Shown in pieces: positions 11,411 to 23,534 of a stretch of DNA of 64,000 nt. The notes under the pieces were generated by a model, which searched no databases, had not been told where the DNA came from, and saw only the letters and a program-made list of their open reading frames with translations. Made by a program: the position numbers and the translations under genes. Where the stretch lies: contig NW_020312785.1 in NCBI RefSeq assembly GCF_003265705.1, forward strand, positions 21,862,028 through 21,926,027, read 5' to 3'. Each line of letters starts with the position of its first letter. The first letter of the stretch is position 1. This stretch comes from Callorhinus ursinus. Its lineage: Eukaryota > Chordata > Mammalia > Carnivora > Otariidae.

Positions 11411-12879
11411 GAGACCAGATGACAATCCCTAAACGATCCCCGTAAGTGTCACATCTTTCTTGAAAAAAAATGAGGACAAGAAAATTCAGATTTAAGGAAC
11501 ATTAAAAAAAAAAAAAAGCATAGCAATGAATAAGCCTAGCAAACAGAATGTATCCATAAAGGGCTCTGAGGTTATTTCAAGTCTAGAAGATCAAGGCTAA
11601 CAAGGGCGATCAAGAAGCCGGAGCTATAGTAACAGAACAAATCTGATATGGATTGTATACAAAGAGAGACATTCTGAAGAAGTAATTTAATAATAATGAT
11701 AATATGATGATAATAAAGCTAATATGTTATAGCAACTTTATACTGTCTATAATGTTTGCTCATAGTCAACTTGGATTATAATTAAATCTGAACCATTGTG
11801 TTCTAAAACTGCTCAACATCTGTCCCTATGAACAAAAGATAATACTATTAAAAAAAGTGAAAGTGAAAATAAATTAGAATATGATATCTTTCATATTTGA
11901 CCAAGTAAATTTTGCTATAGGAGATACATGCTTTGGGATTCTGTTGCAAATTATTCATTTTAAGACAAAGAAAAATAATAGAAGTACTTCTCAAAGTAAT
12001 GATTTAGGGCTTGAATTTTACATGTTTTCCAAGGGTCTTTATGACTATACATAATTCATGAATCCGTATTTCTGCAATGTTAGATTTTTTTCTCCCTGGA
12101 AGTGTTTTTTAATGATTAGGTCACATGGCCAGAGCAGTCCTTTAATGTCCTTTAATGTCTCTCTTTTTCTTGGTTTATCATTTTTCCATTTTGCTTAGGA
12201 ATACATTAGCCTTTGCTATATACCCTCAAACATCTACTTTTGCAATCAGCTTGCATCAGAAAATGAACAGTAGGGCCTAATTGAATATTATGTATTTAAG
12301 ATGTCTAAAACTGATAGAATTTTGAAATGAGGAATGCATATACATATACACAATAAAGATTAAAAGATGATCAGCACAAAATAGAGGAGTGTATGACAGC
12401 TGTGTAACCAAAAGTAGTTAGGAATATTAAAAAAAAAAAAACACACTGTCCTGAAATGATGCAAATGTTTCTATGTGAAAACCAAAACAGTGTCACACTT
12501 TAAAAGTTAATTTTTACTTTTAAATAGTTCATTAGACATGTTTGTCTGGTTTTTAATTTGAAAAATCAGGTTTTTAGAGGTTTCCTTCTTAACCATTCTA
12601 GAAATTTAGATATCAATTCAACACCAGTGGTCTTTGTTTTGCCTCGCAAATCATTACTACCGGTTCTCATACCTGATCCTGAATAGCTCCAAATAGTTAG
12701 ATACTTGGTAAATGGAGGAAAACAATCATTGCTGCTTACACTGAATGAAAATATTTACGAGTACAGTAAACTGAAAAGAATATGCTACAAAACAACTATA
12801 TGTATTTTAAGGCACTCTTTAAAAAGTTTGGACTTGGTGATACTTTAATAGCACAGACTTTTTAAAATGAGAATTTGGA
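11411..12879. other. unique AT-rich sequence, nothing recognised
   Basis: Only short A-runs, AATAATGAT-type low complexity near 11687-11720 and a small 'tcctttaatg' tandem doubling near 12139-12158 are visible. Confidence 0.45.
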
Positions 12880-13160
12880 AGGAATCTTATTTTGTTTATT
12901 ACTCAGCCTTTTCTCTCCTGGGAGAATTTTCCTATATTAATTGCTTCTGTGCTCAGATGCTTCTAATTATTAACCTGCAGGTGTCTCTAATCACTGTGTC
13001 TTCCAGCAGAGTTTTGTTCGAGGGCCATTAGCTGTGATGCTTAATTACAACACACTGTACCTAGTTTTGTGTACTGTTTGATCTTTCAGATGGCTTCCCA
13101 GACCTCAGAAAATAGTCATTGGCAATCATTTTCTACAATTAACCACAGTGCCCTGTATCT
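12880..13160. promoter_or_regulatory. possible conserved non-coding element
   Basis: This stretch is less AT-rich than its surroundings, carries no repeat I know, and has homeodomain-type cores CTAATTA (12963-12969) and TTAATTA (13041-13047). It has the look of a conserved enhancer, but sequence conservation cannot be judged from one species. Low confidence. Confidence 0.2.
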
Positions 13161-16154
13161 CTTTCTCTGTTAGTAAATTGGATCAGAGGGTATAGAATTA
13201 TGCAAGAGTGAATCCTTAAAACTGAAGAGACTACGCTCTAAAATAATACCTAATGAGACTTAATCTCTAGGATATTTCTCACAAAGAATGTAAATGTATT
13301 CCTATATTTTAAAATCTGAAATCTGATGTCGAAAAATGTATACAGTCGTTGAATCTGGAAGTGTGCAGGGTTCTTAGAAATACTTCGGTTCTTAGGTTTT
13401 AAAATGAGAAAAGCACAGTTGCAACAGACTTCAGGTTAAAGGAGACTTCCATCTCTGAGCCTCATCTGCTACGTTGCACTGTTTGACTTACTTCCTGTGC
13501 CATTTCCAAAATGTTCAGGAATATGTTCAATTACAGTCATTGGAATAATGTCACTATTAGGACATATTCCTGCTGCAAAATTATTCTAGAGCTTCAAACT
13601 CTGTATCGTCTATTTTACATCAGAATAAATTACATGTTGAATAAAAATCAACATGCAAGTAAAGATGTTCATAGGTCAATAGTTTTCTCCTACTCAGAGT
13701 GCTTATTTGGATCTCTGAATACATCTTTTGACCCAGACGTGGCATCTAAATGGGGCACTATGATTATGGCCCTGACTATGACAGAAAGAAAAAAAGGCAA
13801 AGCCTGATGTGTGATCAAACATAACTCTGTCTGCTGGTTTCCGTGCCAGCCCTCATAATTATCGTTTGGTTTGACTCAGCAAGATCACCAAGGCATTTGT
13901 TGTGTGGTAGGTTGATTTTCTTTGCGGGTAATATCTATCTTGTTTGGTTTTTGATCTGTAGGTTGTAAGTTTGGGTTTTTTTGACGCTGTTGTTGTTAGT
14001 TACAGTACTGGTTTTAACAATACAAATTCTTGTAGAAGTGAAATAAGTGTGTCAATCTGTTAATGTCACACTCAATGACTCTAAGTAATCAGAATTATTT
14101 AGTAGGTTGCATAGCCTCATTTACCTACCTGGCTTTTGCCTCTTCGTATACAGTTGATCTTCAGCACATTTGAAAATACAATGTCATCACTCCTCTCTCA
14201 CTTTCCCCTCTGGAACTTATATTTCAAATTCTTTCGAAGTGACAAAATAGCTTTTAAGAACTCTTTGCATTTCTTTTCCTTGAAAATAACATTAGTGTTT
14301 TTAGGACTTTCAGCATCTGTTACCTGTAGCATGCTAAGCAAAAAATATATTCAACTAACAAAAAAATAAAATGAACAAAAACACACAGCTCTGATATAAA
14401 TAAAAAAATCGAGGATATGATTAAATGATTTTCAAAATCTGCCGAGAACTTTTTGGGAAATAAATTACTTGTATTAATTTATTCATGATTATTTACTGCA
14501 TTTGTGCACTGTTAAATTTTTCTGTCCATCTATGGAATTGAAAGAGATTTATTCCTGTACAGAATTTATCCTAGGAAACTCAAGTTTTATTACACGCAAA
14601 ACTCAACTCTTGCATAGAAGCTCTAAGCTACTCTGCCTGTGAAGGAGAATTTTGAAGATGAGTAACTCTTAAAAATGATATCGTAAATATTGTTGGGTTC
14701 CCAGCATTAATTAGTTTCCATTATCAATTTGTTATGTCCAGGTTTGGGACACTCATATCTGTAAAAGGATATTAACTTGAGTTCTGCCTACAGGAAGGAG
14801 AATGACCTCATTGGCTTCCATGATAGCAAACAAAAATATTATCATCACCCATTAGATTACTTATTTTAGAGCTGCTCTAATTTTTCTAAAGCATTAATCA
14901 GCTATATTACAACTGTTTAAAAGGAAATATAATGACTCTTCCTGAAATAATTATCCAGAATCATGAACAGTCATATGTATAATTTACTCCATAATACATA
15001 TAAGTATAAATGGCTGACTTAAAATTCTCATTGAAAAATTCTTGTATATTGTTTCTTTTAATCTATTAGGAAAGTCTATACAATCAGATTAATTACTTCA
15101 TAAGCTTATAAGAGAAAGACTACTATAAGGTTGTAAGAAATCTTTAAATATTATTGAAACATATTCCTAATTACTTAACACCACTGTCATGCTCACATTT
15201 TGTGATATATATATAAATAATCTTAAACTTTGTAGTCATTAGCAAAGCCCTCTAATATGCTAGGAAAACAATCTACAGGCCTGCTATCTTTATTCTTTAT
15301 TCTAATCTTTCTGAATAATGGGGCAACTTCAGTATATTAATAGTGTCATTTTCTGTTTTTTGTCCTCAACAGAGGCGTTTGATGGAAACCATTTATCTCA
15401 AACCAATTTAGTATCACACTATAGAAGGAAGGAAGTAAATGGAAGAAGTCTTGAATTATGATTTATTTTGTGCCATGTGATCTAAGGTTGCTAACTATCC
15501 ATTTACTTTATCTGGTGTCCAATACAAGATTGCCTAATTAAATTCTGATGTCCAAGGAGTAGCTATTATCAAATCAATGGTTTCCTAAGACTGTTAAAAA
15601 TATTCAGTGTAGAGTTTGGTGCTGGAACTTGTTGTTCAACAATGTTCTCTTTCAAGATTGCATTAGAGAGTTTTGCTGAAGAGAGTCCTTGATTTAATTA
15701 TTCAAGTTGAAGCTATATTCAGGGAATAAGGCAACGCAATGAGAAAAATTCAATTCTGAAACTAGACACCAGCTGATTCTAAATGACCCAATATATACTG
15801 CCTTTTGTTATCTATAGCACATCCATAATAATTAATAAACATTTATCAAGCCTCTGTGTGAACACACTAGGGGGTTTAATTATCTCTTCTTGCTTGGTAT
15901 GGGCATAAACAATATAATGAATCATCTAAGTGGCACATCTTCACTTGTTTTTTTATGATAAATTAAAAAGCTTCTTAGGAATTAAGTTTAAATTCAGCAT
16001 AATTCTGTTTTATAACAATTAGAAATACCAAATAAACACAAATTATTCTCATTGTCAGTTAATGAAATCTAATTTAATATAATATACTTTGAGAGGATTG
16101 TAAGAATTGAGAATATTTTATGTGGAAACATGGCATAATTTAAAATTTTTCATT
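13161..16154. other. unique AT-rich sequence, nothing recognised
   Basis: About 3 kb with no repeat family or gene identified. Plus-strand frames at 13511-13807 (98 codons) and 14136-14369 have no recognisable domains. Confidence 0.4.
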
Positions 16155-16345
16155 ATATCTTCAAACATTTATTGAGGACCTATCATCCTCTAAACTATGC
16201 TGGGCATCAGGGATACAAATATAAGAGATATTCCCTGTTTTCATGTAACTCACTTTTCAACAAGGTGGGTGATTCTGGATAGAACCAAACACAATACCGT
16301 TTGAGCTGTAGGGAAATGCAGCAGAGAAGCCTTTGGAGGGGGTTG
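16155..16345 (-). mobile_element. L2 3' end fragment, antisense
   Basis: 'caaacatttattgaggacct', 'ctatgctgggcatcagggat' and 'ttccctgttttcatgtaact' follow the reversed L2 3' end. Diverged; the right end is approximate. Confidence 0.65.
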
Positions 16346-18919
16346 GCTCCTATGTCAAGTCAAGATTTATTAAACAGAACTCCCCTAGGACCATGACCAC
16401 TGCTAGCTTCAGTTCTCAGTTTTGCCATCTAGGAACACAGTTGTAAGCAACTAAAAGATCAAGTCAGGGGAGGGTTTTTTATTTAGCAAATTACTAGAAA
16501 CCTAGGGATGTTTTAGGGTTTTTTTTTTTTTTCATGTTATTATTCCAGATGCTTTCCTATCAGATTATATTTTAATCTTTCCTACTTTTAATTCTAATGC
16601 TAATGTCTCTCTAAGGAGGCAAAATATTATGTTCAAATGGGAGATGGCTGTACGAAATGCCTCACTGTCATATCTCCCCAAATAGACATGATAAATATGA
16701 TAAACTGCCTGCCAATAGCATAAAGAAGGTGATATCAAAGTGCAAAGGAGAGATGGTTAATCTTTTTGAGAAAGTCTGGGTCGGTAGATTTGAGTCACAT
16801 ACCTGACTCTATTAAATAAACAATAGATGCAAGTAAGCCTGAAACTCAAGGGCAAAAGTGATAGAAGAGATGTGTGACTGATTTTAAGGCTTTCTTGAGA
16901 CTCAGAGCCACACAGAAAACACTGACTGGCCAAGACCTAGGAGATTTTATACAGGTTTGTATAAACAAACTAATAATTGCATAATAATGTAATAACAATA
17001 CAATACAATATATAATATAATATGTATAAATTTAATACCATTTCTAGTGGGTGATTTAAATTATTTTCATGGGTAATTTGGACTGCCCTCAATTTTTCCC
17101 TACAAAAGGACTTAAGAACCTAAACAAAAATAAGATTCAACTATACAATACCATCCTTAGAGACAAGGTGACTTTTTAATTTAGCCTTGAAGATGCATGA
17201 AGTTTTGTTGGGTGTAAAAAGCAAAAGTCCACTTGACATTGATGAAATGCATGTTGATCAAAAAAACATTTAAAAAAAGACCTAAAGAGTATAAGATTTC
17301 AAAGATTAAGTTGTACAAAAATAAAGCTGGTATGAAAATTACCATCATTTATTAATATCAGAGTTAAGGAAGTCAGGCCATTATTCTTACTCAAACTATC
17401 CCAGGACATGTATTGTCTAAAGGTATCTGTGTTCACACACTTGTACATTCATGTCCATAATTACCCATCACAAAAATAAAACTCAAATTAGAGGCTGTAT
17501 GCATGCCACCCTTGAGTGCTAGGGTCAGGGAAGAAAGAGTAAAGTGGATGATCTTGTGAACTGAATCAGATACGTCTTAGCGGCATCTAAGAACCACTTA
17601 GGAGGATCTCTCTCTGAAGTTTTGGACTATTCCATTCCAGATACTGCAACTACTGGCTTCTCATGGGCCAACATTACTACATCTTGCTTGATGCCCACAT
17701 GGCACACTCTGCCTTTCTCCTTGAGATTTTCTTACTGTTTCTGAGACATGAGATGTCATGGGACACAGTAGGGACTGCCTGTTGGCAACTTGGAAGTGTG
17801 TGTATTTGAGTGGAGGAGGAGGGTATGTTAACAGCTCATGAAGCAAAACCGTGACAATATGAATGGGAGTATGAGATATAAATTCTCCTTTTCTTATTTC
17901 AAAATAGACTGAGATTTGGTAGTTCATACTACCTTTTAAAGATCGTGAAATTGTGCTTGATACAAAGGTTGTGTAGAAAATGTAGAAATGTTGATAATTC
18001 ACCTCCATAATTTTGCTCTCACTTTCCTTTTCCCTCACTGTGACTTCCTTGAAAAAAGCATTTCCTAATACAGTATTAGCACATAAGTTTTTCTTGAGGG
18101 CTAAGAGAAAAACCTATTACAAAAAAATTCATATAACCCTATGTATTAGAGAGCCATTTTAAACAAAGCTTTGAAAAAAATGACAAATATTTCTTTAAAA
18201 TTATTTGTATTAAGCTTTAAGAGGCAAACTTTTACTAGACCTTCACTTTCTATCTCTTAAAAACAAAACAAAACAAAAAATCTTATCTGGTCCCAAATAC
18301 AATAGAGAACAGTAAGCCCAGCCTCTGAATTTATGGTCTTATATCTGGAATAGAAGCCCCTGACTACTTGGGAAGTATGGAATGTCAATATTTCTTTTTT
18401 GCACAAGACATAAGAATGAGAGCTGTCTCAAACGTCACCCACTAAGAGTCTATCTACCCAAATTTCATTTTCTCACTTTTTTCCAATTCAGTTTCTCAGG
18501 GTAAGTCAATACTTTTAACCATACCCCCTCTTTAAAACACTAGTCTTTTGATTTTTTAAAACATTTCTAAATAGTCTACTGGTATTTCCACTTCCTTCTA
18601 TCTCCTTCCTTGGATACATTTAAATACTTAATTACCAGTTTATTTTCTTCTTCCTACACATTTCCATAAAAAAACCCACAAATAATCATATGGCTTTACT
18701 ATCCCCAACTTTTAACTTGATTTGCCAGTTGCATTCTCAATAGTCATGTATTACCAACTGATTATACAGCTTTATCACGTAGACATTTCACACTTAGAGA
18801 TGCCTCTGAATTTACTTGTACATCATCCTTTTGCATCATACATCACCCGAAGTTTTATTTACCTTCCAAATATAATATTTTTGTTTGAAATCACTATTCT
18901 CTGTATTTCTTATGAAAGA
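16346..18919. other. unique sequence, nothing recognised
   Basis: AT-rich, with an AATA/ACAAT low-complexity patch near 16975-17025. It contains the longest open frame of the window (minus strand, 17661-18038, 125 codons), which has no domain, signal peptide or splice context that I can see. Confidence 0.4.
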
Positions 18920-19170
18920 CATATTGAAATTGTTTGTGACTCGTCATTTTTTTTTTTCAGTTCTATTCAACCCAATTATCAACATGTCTTTCAGACTCAC
19001 ATCTTCTTTTCCATGGCCACTTGAATGACACTAGTCCAGACCATCATCACTTCATGGCTGACTATTAGAATGGATATCTAGGCAATATTCCACCTAATAA
19101 TCAATTCATCATACTATTGTTAGACTGAAGTGTGGAATTAGCCTGTCATTACTCTGCTTGAGAGATGACA
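18920..19170 (+). mobile_element. possible L2 fragment
   Basis: 'ctagtccagaccatcatcac', 'tcatggctgactattagaat' and 'ctgtcattactctgcttgag' resemble the L2 region that reads '..ccaccatcatctctcgcctggattactgcaatag..cactcctctgctc'. Very diverged, so tentative. Confidence 0.4.
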
Positions 19171-19684
19171 ATATTTCTCAACATTGCAACCATGTTTTTT
19201 TCTGTCCAACTTTCAAAAATATGATTAATACAATTAAGTAGACATTTAAACATTAATTTATTAATTCATTTACTCATTTGTTCAAAATACATGAGACAAG
19301 TCATATGCTTGTTACTGGCACAGCTTTTTCCATAAAGCACTCCTGGGTGGAAAGGGATAGCAAAAATATAATTACCCTAGGGAAGATTAAGTGCCATCTA
19401 CCTAAATAGGATTAAGGTAGAAAAGGATTACAGGAATAAGACACCTTCTCAAGGAAAGCATCATCTAATCAAATACATATGGTGAATAGAAGTTGTCTAG
19501 GAGTAGGGGAGTGAGAAATTAGGGAGTGATACTAACAGAATGACTCGGAGTTGGAAAGGAATGGTTCCATTCATAAAACTGGAATTTTATTATGGACAAG
19601 CCATAAGGTGATAGGTGAGAGTGTGGTAAGAGATGATATAGAGAGGAAGTAAAGGGCTAGGTCTGGGCTGTCTTACTTGATGGC
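19171..19684. other. unique sequence, nothing recognised
   Basis: No repeat or gene identified. Confidence 0.4.
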
Positions 19685-19853
19685 TCCTAGTCTATTTACA
19701 TTAACTTACATGTAAATTAGCTAAAATTATTATTTCATTCCTCAGTCACGCGAGCCACAGTTGAAGTGCTCATTAACTGCATGTGGCTAATGGCCACCAT
19801 ATTGGACAGAGCAGGAATATCATAGGAAAGTTTTATTGGGCAGTACTAGGCCA
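19685..19853. mobile_element. hAT-Charlie relic (MER33/MER3 type)
   Basis: 'ttcctcagtcacgcgagcca', 'gttgaagtgctcattaactg', 'catgtggctaatggccacca', 'tattggacagagcagg' and 'gttttattgggcagtact' match the element whose ends read CAGTGCTGTCCAATAGAA. Subfamily uncertain. Confidence 0.7.
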
Positions 19854-19873
19854 GATCTTGGAAGATGTGGTGT

Positions 19874-19938
19874 TTTCCTATGGGGTTTGGTATTTGTTTC
19901 CTATGGGTATTTGGTATTTGTTTCCTAACAAATACCAA
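19874..19938. repeat. short tandem repeat ending in a hairpin
   Basis: Two units of 23-24 bp starting TTTCCTA (19874-19896 and 19897-19920) and a third partial unit at 19921. The last copy turns into an inverted repeat: arms TTGGTATTTGTT (19911-19922) and AACAAATACCAA (19927-19938) around TCCT. Confidence 0.9.
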
Positions 19939-20099
19939 TAGTATTTGTTAACAGGTTTTTTAGTAGTAGTGTTTCTTTCAAAAGTATCTATTTAAAAGGA
20001 AAAAAATGACATTTTCTTTTTTAAATGTGCATTTTTTGATTACTAATGAAGGTGTTCTACCTTTGCTTCAGAAAGCATTTTTTTTTCCTTTTTTAGCGT

Positions 20100-20270
20100 T
20101 GATGTGGTAAGAAAAGCAGTAGTCCAAATTCCAGTTCAAAAATTAGCCATGTGATCCTAAGGAAATTATCTGGGTTCATGGCTTCTCTGATGTTTCAGCT
20201 TTTAAATAATGACATTAAACTGCCATGCCCACCTGTTCTCACCTCTAGGTAATAAATAATTTAATATAAA
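20100..20270 (+). mobile_element. MIR fragment
   Basis: 'ttccagttcaaaaattagcc', 'atgtgatcctaaggaaatta' and 'gtttcagcttttaaataatg' match the MIR order (cagctctgccact..tgtgaccttgggcaagt..cctcagtttcc). Diverged. Confidence 0.6.
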
Positions 20271-22114
20271 ATTAAATTTAAAATAAAGATAACCTATTTT
20301 CAAAGCATCTTTTATTGAGTCCTAAAGTACAGAGAGGTGTATCAAAGGTAGCACGGTGGCACATGGAGTTGGGGGGGGTCTTTACCCTCTGCCCCCAATC
20401 TTCACACTTCAATTAAAAAGAAGCTTGAGTTATTAAACTAAGATTCCAGGTATTGCTTCATTAAAAAATGTTCTGCTACTATCAATAAACACAGTTCTCT
20501 CTGAAATCTGTTCTGATACTCTCTGATTCAATAAAACCTGAATTCCAGCACCAATACTCTCCTGCAATCACATTCTGGGTAAACTGCATACTTTCTATGG
20601 CTGCATGTATTGGTCAAACCTTAGGAAGCCATCTTAGACATATTATCTCCGGCCGAGAGACTTGCCATATTCCCAATTGGGTTACTATTTGCATAAAATG
20701 GAACTAGAGAGTGGTTTGAAACATAAAGTTTATTGGAACAAACCCTGACTATTGAGATTACTAACATACAATTATCTGTAAAACTCTGTGACTATAGATT
20801 TATGTTCATCTAGCACTAGGGAATTCAAAATATTTCGGTTACCTTAAACATATTCAAATTAAAATAGCATTATTAATGGATAGTAAGAGCCTAAAAAAAG
20901 ACTTTTAAATGAATCTAGTTAAGTATTATGATGGTGAACATTAGTAGAAGCAGAGTTAATACTGATTTTCCTAAAGTTTTAATATAGGTAAATGGAAAAT
21001 AGGTATGAAAATCCAATTAAAATACATGTGAATGTGGATTAGATAAAATTTTATAATAATTTCAACCAAATTCATATGTGTATTCCATCAGGATTATCAT
21101 TGCCACCATGTATGGGAAGAATTGTGTTAAATAGATTTGGCTACCATATGACATTGCAATCTTTACCATTTATGAATCACCATCTACACATCACTCCAAA
21201 AAATGCTTTTGATTATCTCATGCCACTGAAAGATTTGGGCTCCAGGTTTTAATCAGTGCCAGTAAGAGGTAAGGAAGCTGATTTATTGGCTTATTTTCTT
21301 TTGTAAATGTTCACACGTGTGTAATGCTTACAATCCTCTAATCTCTGTGGAGTCGCTTTGGTTCATGCTTCCTCCAGAAAATATTATCTGTTGAGGACTT
21401 CTAACCTTTCACATAAAGGCCAATTTTTCCTGGATCTTGTAATGCCCTCAAAAGTTGACAGATTGTTTGGTCAGAACTTTAAGAAGTTCTTCATCATTTT
21501 TATTCTTTCTTCACACTATTTATACACCACAGTGCTCCTTTGCTGGAGCCAGGCTGACACAACTTCCTATGAACTTCTCCAAATCATAGCTGTGCCCCCA
21601 AGGCTTGACTGATGATAGGTGTTGAGAATCCGATTTGTATTTACAGTGATAGAGAGAAACCCTTTACCAAGCCAAATTGCTGTCTAAGATAGGACTGGCT
21701 CACTCGCTCAGGCACTGAGGCTGATTTTTTCGTCTTGGCATTTGATTCTCAAAGTAACTAATGGAAAATACATTTGAAATGTAGGCCTTATTTTTCTTTT
21801 AATTGTAACTTGTGAAAGCATAGGATCTTAAAGAAATTGATATCAAGAAATAAGAGTTGAGGTTTGAGAGACTTGAGATTTAAGAGAGATCTACCTGGGA
21901 TATTAATAAAATCACAGGTCAGGATAATCAAGGACCACCACATCTGGAAGGTAGTTTTCCTATATACCAAGAATTAAAGGGAGCATAATGATAAAATCGT
22001 CATAAAAATATGCTCTTGAAACAGTAGCATATTTAATATTTAATAGTCCACTTTAACACATGGGAATGAATTCAGTAACTCCAGTTCATTGTAATGTTGG
22101 AATAACAATAATTA
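20271..22114. other. unique AT-rich sequence, nothing recognised
   Basis: No repeat or gene placed. There is an 8-G run near 20371. Frames at 21358-21612 (plus) and 21788-21970 (minus) lack recognisable domains. Confidence 0.4.
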
Positions 22115-22950
22115 TAGTCATGTAACAAATATTTATTGAATATGTACTGTATGCCAGGCACTGTTCTAGATAAAGGGCGAAAGGAAAGAAGAAAACAGGT
22201 GAAGATCCCTGCCCCTATGGAGATTACACTTTAGTAGGGAAGACAGTAGTAGATACTTATATTAAATATAGTGTCAGGGTGCCTGGATGGCTCAGTCGGT
22301 GAAGCGTCTGACTTGGGCTCATGATCTTGGGGGTCCTGGGATGGATCCCTACAGCCGGCTGCCCACTCAGCCGGAAGTCTACTTGTCCCTCTCCTCCTCC
22401 CCCCATTTGTGCTCCCCCTCTCTCAAATAAATAAATGAAATCTTTAAGTAAATATATATATATAATGCCTATTATATAGTAAAAATGGAAAGTTAATTTG
22501 AAAAGAAAATGGGAATAAGGAGTGTTAGGGTGAGAGTTTGGGATTTCGTTTGTTTTTCAGTTTTAGATAGGGTGGTCAGGGAGGTTCTCTGCAAAAAGAG
22601 ACATTTGAGCAAAGAGATGAAGGAAGTGAGGTAACAAAGTAGGTAACAAACTTAGGGCAGAGGGCGTCAAGCTCAGAGAGCACAAATTCAAGGCTTCTGA
22701 GAAAGAAATGGGAGTGGAGTAGAAGAGAGGGAACATGGGACCAAATAAAAAGATCTGTTAGTCCATTGTAAGGACTGCTTTTATCCACATGCAAAGGAAG
22801 TCATTTAAGGATTCTGAGCCAAAGATTACTATCATCTAATGTACTTTTTAACAGGTTCACTCTGCATTGGGAACAGACTGTAGAGAGCCAAGGGTAGCAG
22901 TAGGGAGACTGGTTAGGAAGATATGGCAATAATCCATTAGAAAAATGATA
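22115..22950 (-). mobile_element. L2 3' region, antisense, split by a SINE
   Basis: The left piece reads 'caaatatttattgaatatgt', 'tgccaggcactgttctagat', 'tccctgcccctatggagatt'. After the SINE it resumes with 'ttagatagggtggtcaggga', 'gacatttgagcaaagagatg' and 'agactgtagagagccaaggg', all landmarks of the reversed L2 3' region in the right order. About 660 bp of L2 once the SINE is removed. Confidence 0.8.
22276..22446 (+). mobile_element. SINEC, inside an L2
   Basis: SINE head 'GGTGCCTGGATGGCTCAGTC', body with CCTGGGATGG, tail AAATAAATAAATGAAATCTT. Possible target duplications are ATTAAATATA (22261-22270) and AGTAAATATA (22447-22456). Confidence 0.9.
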
Positions 22951-22959
22951 GTGGGTTAT

Positions 22960-23195
22960 TGAACTATTGCCATGTGACAGACATTGTACTAATAAATTTA
23001 CATGACATATCTCACTTTTAGTAACAGTCCAATAAAAATAGTTATTATTGCCATTCTATTTGTTGTTAAGAATATAAAATTGAGGCTCTGAAGAGTAAAA
23101 TTAACAAATCTACTTAGTATATTTGTGTAGCCAGGATTTGAACCCAGTTTTTCTGTTTTGAGTCTACATGATTGGCCACTAAACCTCATTACCTA
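22960..23195 (-). mobile_element. MIR, antisense, long copy
   Basis: 'attattgccattctatttgt', 'aaaattgaggctctgaagag' and 'gtgtagccaggatttgaacc' match the reversed MIR consensus through its core. Longer than most MIR relics here. Confidence 0.8.
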
Positions 23196-23261
23196 AAATC
23201 AGGTAAAACATCCTACTAACTAAGTAGTTTATATATATATGGTAAATATACCTATGAATTA

Positions 23262-23379
23262 ATTAATTTATTTATTTATCTCTATTTGAATAAGCTCTAC
23301 ACCCAACATGGGGCTCCAACTCACCACCCTGAGATCAAGAGTCACATGTTCTACCGACTGAGCCAGCCAGGCGCCCCTG
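23262..23379 (-). mobile_element. SINEC, antisense, shortened copy
   Basis: 'ttatttatttatc' tail side, 'caactcaccaccctgagatc', 'accgactgagccagccaggc' and GCCCC head. At about 118 bp it lacks most of the CT-rich body, so it belongs to an old short subfamily or has a deletion. Confidence 0.85.
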
Positions 23380-23534
23380 GGCTAAGCACTTTTAAAGTGG
23401 TGATATTAAGGGTGTTCTGCCTCCACTTCAAGTGCCTCCCCTTCAGGATCTGTCCTTCCAGAACAGAGGAACTTCCCCAGCATTTTGATATAGGGCTTGA
23501 AAACTTCTTAGGATGATTTCTAGTTTTTTCATAT

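Noticed and set aside
17661..18038. 125-codon open frame on the minus strand, the longest in the window
   Set aside because: Composition is ordinary for AT-rich random frames; no domain, repeat family, splice sites or promoter context supports a gene.
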